Shown here piece after piece: positions 61,186 through 64,000 of a stretch of DNA of 64,000 nucleotides. Numbering within the stretch: the first letter of the stretch is position 1; every line of letters starts with the position of its first letter. The notes beneath the pieces are model-generated. The model did no database searches and had not been told where the DNA came from. It saw only the letters and a list, made by a program, of their open reading frames with translations. The position numbers and the translations under genes were made by a program. Source of the stretch: Floridanema evergladense (lineage in GTDB: Bacteria; Cyanobacteriota; Cyanobacteriia; Cyanobacteriales; Aerosakkonemataceae); NCBI RefSeq assembly GCF_041929205.1, contig NZ_JBHFNT010000071.1; one strand, given 5' to 3'.

Positions 61186-61211
61186 GGTGCGTTAGCGCAG
61201 CGTAACGCACC
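61186..61211. terminator. GGTGCGTTA palindromic repeat after the Rieske oxygenase gene
   Basis: GGTGCGTTA and TAACGCACC form a stem with a small loop between the two convergent gene ends. This is a widespread cyanobacterial intergenic palindrome and probably serves as a terminator. Confidence 0.6.
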
Positions 61212-61218
61212 ATTCCTG

Positions 61219-61634
61219 CTAACAATTCCATTGTTTTATCACCCATTTACGAAACTCTCTCAACATTCGACTTGTTCCTACTGTTTGACTCATTTCCAAA
61301 AAACGGGAAATCTCCTCAACTATGGGAAAATTAGGAAAAGTAGGACTGTTTGGAGATTCAACATATTTGCCTGATTCTAATAAGTAAATTTTGACCAGTT
61401 GCGATCGCACTCATCCAACAAAGCTTTCACCAAATCACCAATAATTACCTTGGTTTTTTCATGTTCTGGTAATGGCACCCTAATCTCCAAAGTTCCGTTG
61501 AAATAAGCCGATCGAGAACAACGTTTTTCACCTAATTCTGCTAAAATTGCCTCAAATTCCTGCCAATTCACATCATGAAATAACACCCGATGTCCTGGCG
61601 GTACAACCAATTGTTTAAGTTGCAACGTTACCAT
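61219..61634 (-). pseudogene. Uma2-family (PD-(D/E)XK-like) nuclease, internally deleted and frameshifted
   Basis: The 5' part (61634 to 61377, 85 codons) matches the Uma2/DUF820 N-terminus (GHRVLFHDVNWQEFEAIL, GTLEIRVPLPEHEK). The 3' part (about 61410 to 61219) in another frame matches the C-terminus (YLLESGKYVES, SPTFPNFPIVEEISRFLE, then TVGTSRMLREFRKWV). The central part with the catalytic residues is missing, and both frames meet at a GCGATCGCAA sequence. A complete gene would be about 190 codons. This is a typical accessory gene in decay. Confidence 0.8.
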
Positions 61635-61709
61635 TTGATTCTCTTAAAGTAATTTTCTTAATACTTACCCTTCCCTCGCAGGGAAGAGAGTTTTTTAAAG
61701 TCGCTTTCA

Positions 61710-62051
61710 TCAAGAGAGAACTAAATCTCTCATAGAATCTGGATTGGGAAAGCCTAGATTACCGCTTTCATCCCCTTCCCATCTTAATTTTCCTGACTGA
61801 CTTTCTGGCGATGTATATAAATCTGCTCCAATCATTTTGAGAGCTAGTATAAGAGACTGAACTGCATCAATGCCACCAGCATATCTAATTTTTTCTTTGC
61901 CCAGCCCAATAATTTGGTATGGACAATAGTAATCTGAGGAGTTTGGAAAATTTTGGGGTTTCCCAATTTTGACTATTAATTTATGCTTTTCATCCCCGAT
62001 TATATTAAGGGTTCTCTCAGCAATTATTTCGCCTAAACTATCTAGCTTCAT
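61710..62051 (-). CDS. Small hypothetical protein, DUF6968-like, possible immunity protein
   Basis: A 113-residue soluble protein (GEIIAERTLNIIGDEKHKLIVKIGKP, YYCPYQIIGLG, AVQSLILALKMIGADLY). I tentatively match it to DUF6968 or similar immunity-like proteins. It is preceded 14 bases upstream by a short gene that resembles the C-terminal end of polymorphic toxins. Assignment is weak. Confidence 0.5.
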   Translation of the reverse strand: MKLDSLGEIIAERTLNIIGDEKHKLIVKIGKPQNFPNSSDYYCPYQIIGLGKEKIRYAGGIDAVQSLILALKMIGADLYTSPESQSGKLRWEGDESGNLGFPNPDSMRDLVLS

Positions 62052-62065
62052 TTGATTTTACCTAA

Positions 62066-62254
62066 TTACTCAGTTACTAAAGGAGGTAGCGGTTTTCCAG
62101 CTTTACAAGCAGCGTATCTGTCGTTGGCACTTTGCCAGCATCTAGCGCGTGCAGCAGGTGATTTTAGGTTCCTACAAATTTCCTCGTCTTTTTCGATTAA
62201 CTCCTCACATTCATCATCATTTTGACTGTTTGGTTCTGGAGGAGTGTCGCTCAT
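62066..62254 (-). CDS. Short Cys-rich protein resembling a polymorphic-toxin C-terminal fragment
   Basis: A 62-residue hydrophilic protein with four cysteines. The end CWQSANDRYAACKAGKPLPPL is similar to ends I recall of RHS-type or related toxin proteins. It starts 242 bases away from the antitoxin gene on the other strand and immediately precedes the 113-residue gene. It could be a remnant left after loss of a larger toxin gene, or a genuine small protein. Confidence 0.45.
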   Translation of the reverse strand: MSDTPPEPNSQNDDECEELIEKDEEICRNLKSPAARARCWQSANDRYAACKAGKPLPPLVTE

Positions 62255-62497
62255 GCTAATTACTATACTAATTGTGGCTCAGATTATTTTATAGGAGAGA
62301 GGAGAATACCAAATACAGGCGCTTGCAGGCGCGTAAGATACAAAGGAACCGGGTTTAGTAAGATTCACGCAACTGAAAACTGCCATATATCATAGAGTAT
62401 AACCACAGACAGATGACGGATTATGATCTGCTGCCTCAATCCCGATTGTCCAAATCCCGGCGCTCTATAATTAAAATACAATTGCGAAATACAAACA

Positions 62498-62710
62498 ATG
62501 CTAGAAATCCATAAAAACATTGTTTTAGACGAAAATCAGCAACCAATTGCCGTCCAAATTCCCATTGCTGAATTTGAAAAGATTGAAGAGATTTTAGAAG
62601 ATTACGGTTTGGCAAAGTTAATTGAACAATCTGAGAATGAAGAACGACTTTCTAAGGAAGAAGCATTAAAATACTATAACTCCCTAAAGGGTAATTATGT
62701 GGAAAATTGA
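62498..62710 (+). CDS. Type II antitoxin-like protein
   Basis: A 70-residue protein with an N-terminal strand-strand-helix part (IHKNIVLDENQQPIAVQIPIAEFEKIEEIL) and an acidic C-terminal helix (LSKEEALKYYNSL), characteristic of Phd/RelB-like antitoxins. The last codons overlap the ATG of a toxin frame (62697) that stops after five codons. The start at 62498 is preceded by an AT-rich region with no strong ribosome-binding site. Confidence 0.65.
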   Translation: MLEIHKNIVLDENQQPIAVQIPIAEFEKIEEILEDYGLAKLIEQSENEERLSKEEALKYYNSLKGNYVEN

Positions 62711-62714
62711 ATAG
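62697..62714 (+). pseudogene. Truncated RelE/HigB-type toxin start
   Basis: An ATG overlapping the antitoxin end begins MWKIE, a typical start of RelE/ParE-like toxins, but a TAG follows at 62712. No longer toxin-like frame continues downstream, so only the 5' tip survives. Confidence 0.4.
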
Positions 62715-62833
62715 AGAAGCAGACATTGAAATTTATCGAAAAGATATTTACAGAATTTTTCTTTAAATTTTGTTCACTTCACCTCTTATCCAGGGAAAAC
62801 TAAAGATAGGTTCAATCTGTCTGTTTCCCTAAT

Positions 62834-64000
62834 ATGAGTTATTGTCTAAACCCCAACTGTCCTAAACCACAAAACCCAACTGGGACAACTTTCTGTCTGA
62901 CTTGCGGCGCGAAAATTTTATTAAAAGACCGCTACCGTGCAACTAATTTTCTTGCTGCTGGCGGAATGGGGAAAAACTTCTTAGCAGTCGATGAAGACAC
63001 GCCTTTAAAAAAACGCTGTGTAATTAAACAATTTTCCCCTGATTCGAGTATTGTAAACAACCCAACAGCTTTCCAAAAGGCAATTGAACTTTTTAACCGA
63101 GAGGCGGCGATGCTGGATACTCTTGGTGATGAATCTCCCCAAATTCCCCGTTTGTTGGCATATTTAGAGCAGGATCAATGTCTTTATTTTGTGCAGGAAT
63201 TCATTGAAGGACACAATTTACTCAAGGAATTAGCACAAAAGGGAACTTACAACGAAGCGCAAATTTATCAGTTATTAAATGATTTATTACCTGTCCTGAA
63301 ATTTATTCATCAGCAAGACGTGATTCATCGGGATATCAAACCTGAAAATATTATGCGTCGTCCGAATGGAGAATTAGTATTGATTGATTTTGGCATTTCT
63401 AAACAATTTAGCGGCACTTTAATTTCAATGGGAACAAGTGTTGGAACTTTAGGATATGCACCGCCAGAACAAATGACTTATGGCGAAGCTTATCCCGCAA
63501 GTGATATTTATGCTTTGGGTGCGACTTGCATTCATTTGTTGACTGATGTTTCACCTGATCAATTATTTAATGTTAGAGAAAATTGCTGGTTATGGCGAGA
63601 TGTGTTGGCAACAAAGGGGATTTATATTAGTCAGCAGTTGGGGCAAATTTTGGATAAAATGCTGATAACTGATGTTAGGGAAAGGTATCAATCAGTTGAT
63701 GAGATATTGGTAATTCTTGCTCATACAAGACAGTGGAGATCTAAAAGCCATGTCTCTTGGTACTGTAGGTACACTCTTATGGAACATTCAGAAGCAGTAA
63801 GAGCAGTGGTAATTAGTCCAGATGGTCAAACTCTCGTTACTGGTAGTGATGATAAAACAATTAAGATTTGGAATTTGAGTAATGGAAAACTGCTAGGCAC
63901 ACTCAACGGACATAATAATTGGATTTATGCTTTAGCAATTAGTCCAGATGGAAACACCCTCGTTAGTGGTAGTGGCAGCATTTTGGGACATCATCAGATT
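62834..64000 (+). CDS. Serine/threonine protein kinase with zinc ribbon and WD40 repeats (3' partial)
   Basis: 389 codons are visible before the window ends, still in frame. An N-terminal zinc ribbon (CLNPNCP and CLTCG) precedes a Hanks-type kinase domain: glycine loop LAAGGMGKNF, VAIK-type lysine in CVIKQF, catalytic VIHRDIKPENIM, DFG in LIDFGISK, and the APE-like PPEQ. From about residue 315 WD40 repeats begin (AVRAVVISPDGQTLVTGS; DDKTIKIWNLSNGKLL). This architecture is common in filamentous cyanobacteria. Substrates unknown. The start ATG at 62834 lies in a simple leader. Confidence 0.9.
   Translation, partial: MSYCLNPNCPKPQNPTGTTFCLTCGAKILLKDRYRATNFLAAGGMGKNFLAVDEDTPLKKRCVIKQFSPDSSIVNNPTAFQKAIELFNREAAMLDTLGDESPQIPRLLAYLEQDQCLYFVQEFIEGHNLLKELAQKGTYNEAQIYQLLNDLLPVLKFIHQQDVIHRDIKPENIMRRPNGELVLIDFGISKQFSGTLISMGTSVGTLGYAPPEQMTYGEAYPASDIYALGATCIHLLTDVSPDQLFNVRENCWLWRDVLATKGIYISQQLGQILDKMLITDVRERYQSVDEILVILAHTRQWRSKSHVSWYCRYTLMEHSEAVRAVVISPDGQTLVTGSDDKTIKIWNLSNGKLLGTLNGHNNWIYALAISPDGNTLVSGSGSILGHHQI

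Noticed and set aside
1..64000. tRNA, rRNA, CRISPR arrays, intact insertion sequences
   Set aside because: Reading both strands showed no tRNA cloverleaf signatures, no regularly spaced repeats with spacers and no transposase gene.

Overview
The window is chromosomal DNA from a cyanobacterium, probably a filamentous non-heterocystous Oscillatoriales-type organism. The octamer GCGATCGC (HIP1) is very frequent, base composition is AT-rich, and typically cyanobacterial genes are present: ferredoxin-dependent nirA and narB with narM, a bidirectional hoxEFUYH hydrogenase, helical carotenoid proteins, CP12 and cruE/cruH-like aromatic carotenoid genes. The exact genus cannot be fixed from the sequence alone.

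Region 1 (1-9.1 kb) is nitrate assimilation. It holds the end of an ABC nitrate importer (nrtC', nrtD), then nirA behind a textbook NtcA-activated promoter, the permease nrtP, narB, a PsiE-like membrane protein and narM. The nitrite reductase carries a fused C-terminal [2Fe-2S] ferredoxin domain. Two nitrate importers therefore sit side by side. Region 2 (9.1-15.3 kb) is largely cell envelope: murT and gatD (lipid II amidation), separated by a secreted SH3 protein and a retropepsin-like aspartic protease, then a secreted protein ending in a 33-proline run and an L,D-transpeptidase.

Region 3 (15.3-30.4 kb) is an anaerobic/fermentative redox island: hoxE, hoxF, hoxU, hoxY, a secreted thermonuclease, hoxH, a three-gene putative sensory module, hoxW, a CBS-CP12 fusion, pyruvate:ferredoxin oxidoreductase (nifJ) and a dihydroorotate-dehydrogenase-like flavoprotein. 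The module is a [2Fe-2S] thioredoxin-like protein, a PAS protein and a SpoIIE/PP2C phosphatase. Its PAS protein ends in a segment I recognise from sensory [FeFe]-hydrogenases of anaerobic Firmicutes, yet here it lies between the large subunit of a [NiFe]-hydrogenase and its maturation protease. This is the most interesting candidate system in the window.

Region 4 (30.4-38.7 kb) holds a Co/Ni ECF transporter (cbiMNQO), a CobW-type metal GTPase, two tandem helical carotenoid proteins, and a TauE/SafE-ferric reductase-like membrane fusion with a secreted partner. Region 5 (38.9-54.8 kb) is mainly housekeeping (ftsQ, ftsZ, thiD, murD, glyS) with a formylglycine-enzyme-like protein, a subtilase, a histidine kinase and a TAXI-type binding protein. 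Region 6 (54.9-64 kb) holds a pentapeptide-repeat protein, an ABC exporter pair, the cruE/cruH-like pair, then a decayed accessory stretch (an internally deleted Uma2 nuclease gene, a possible toxin/immunity remnant, an antitoxin whose toxin is cut off after five codons) and the start of a Ser/Thr kinase with WD40 repeats.

Intergenic space is rich in repeats: tandem GGGGATT/GGGGACT heptamers, ATCTGCGTTC-like decamers, and a roughly 105-120 bp palindromic element with inverted ends present in several copies. I saw no tRNA, rRNA, CRISPR array or intact transposase.
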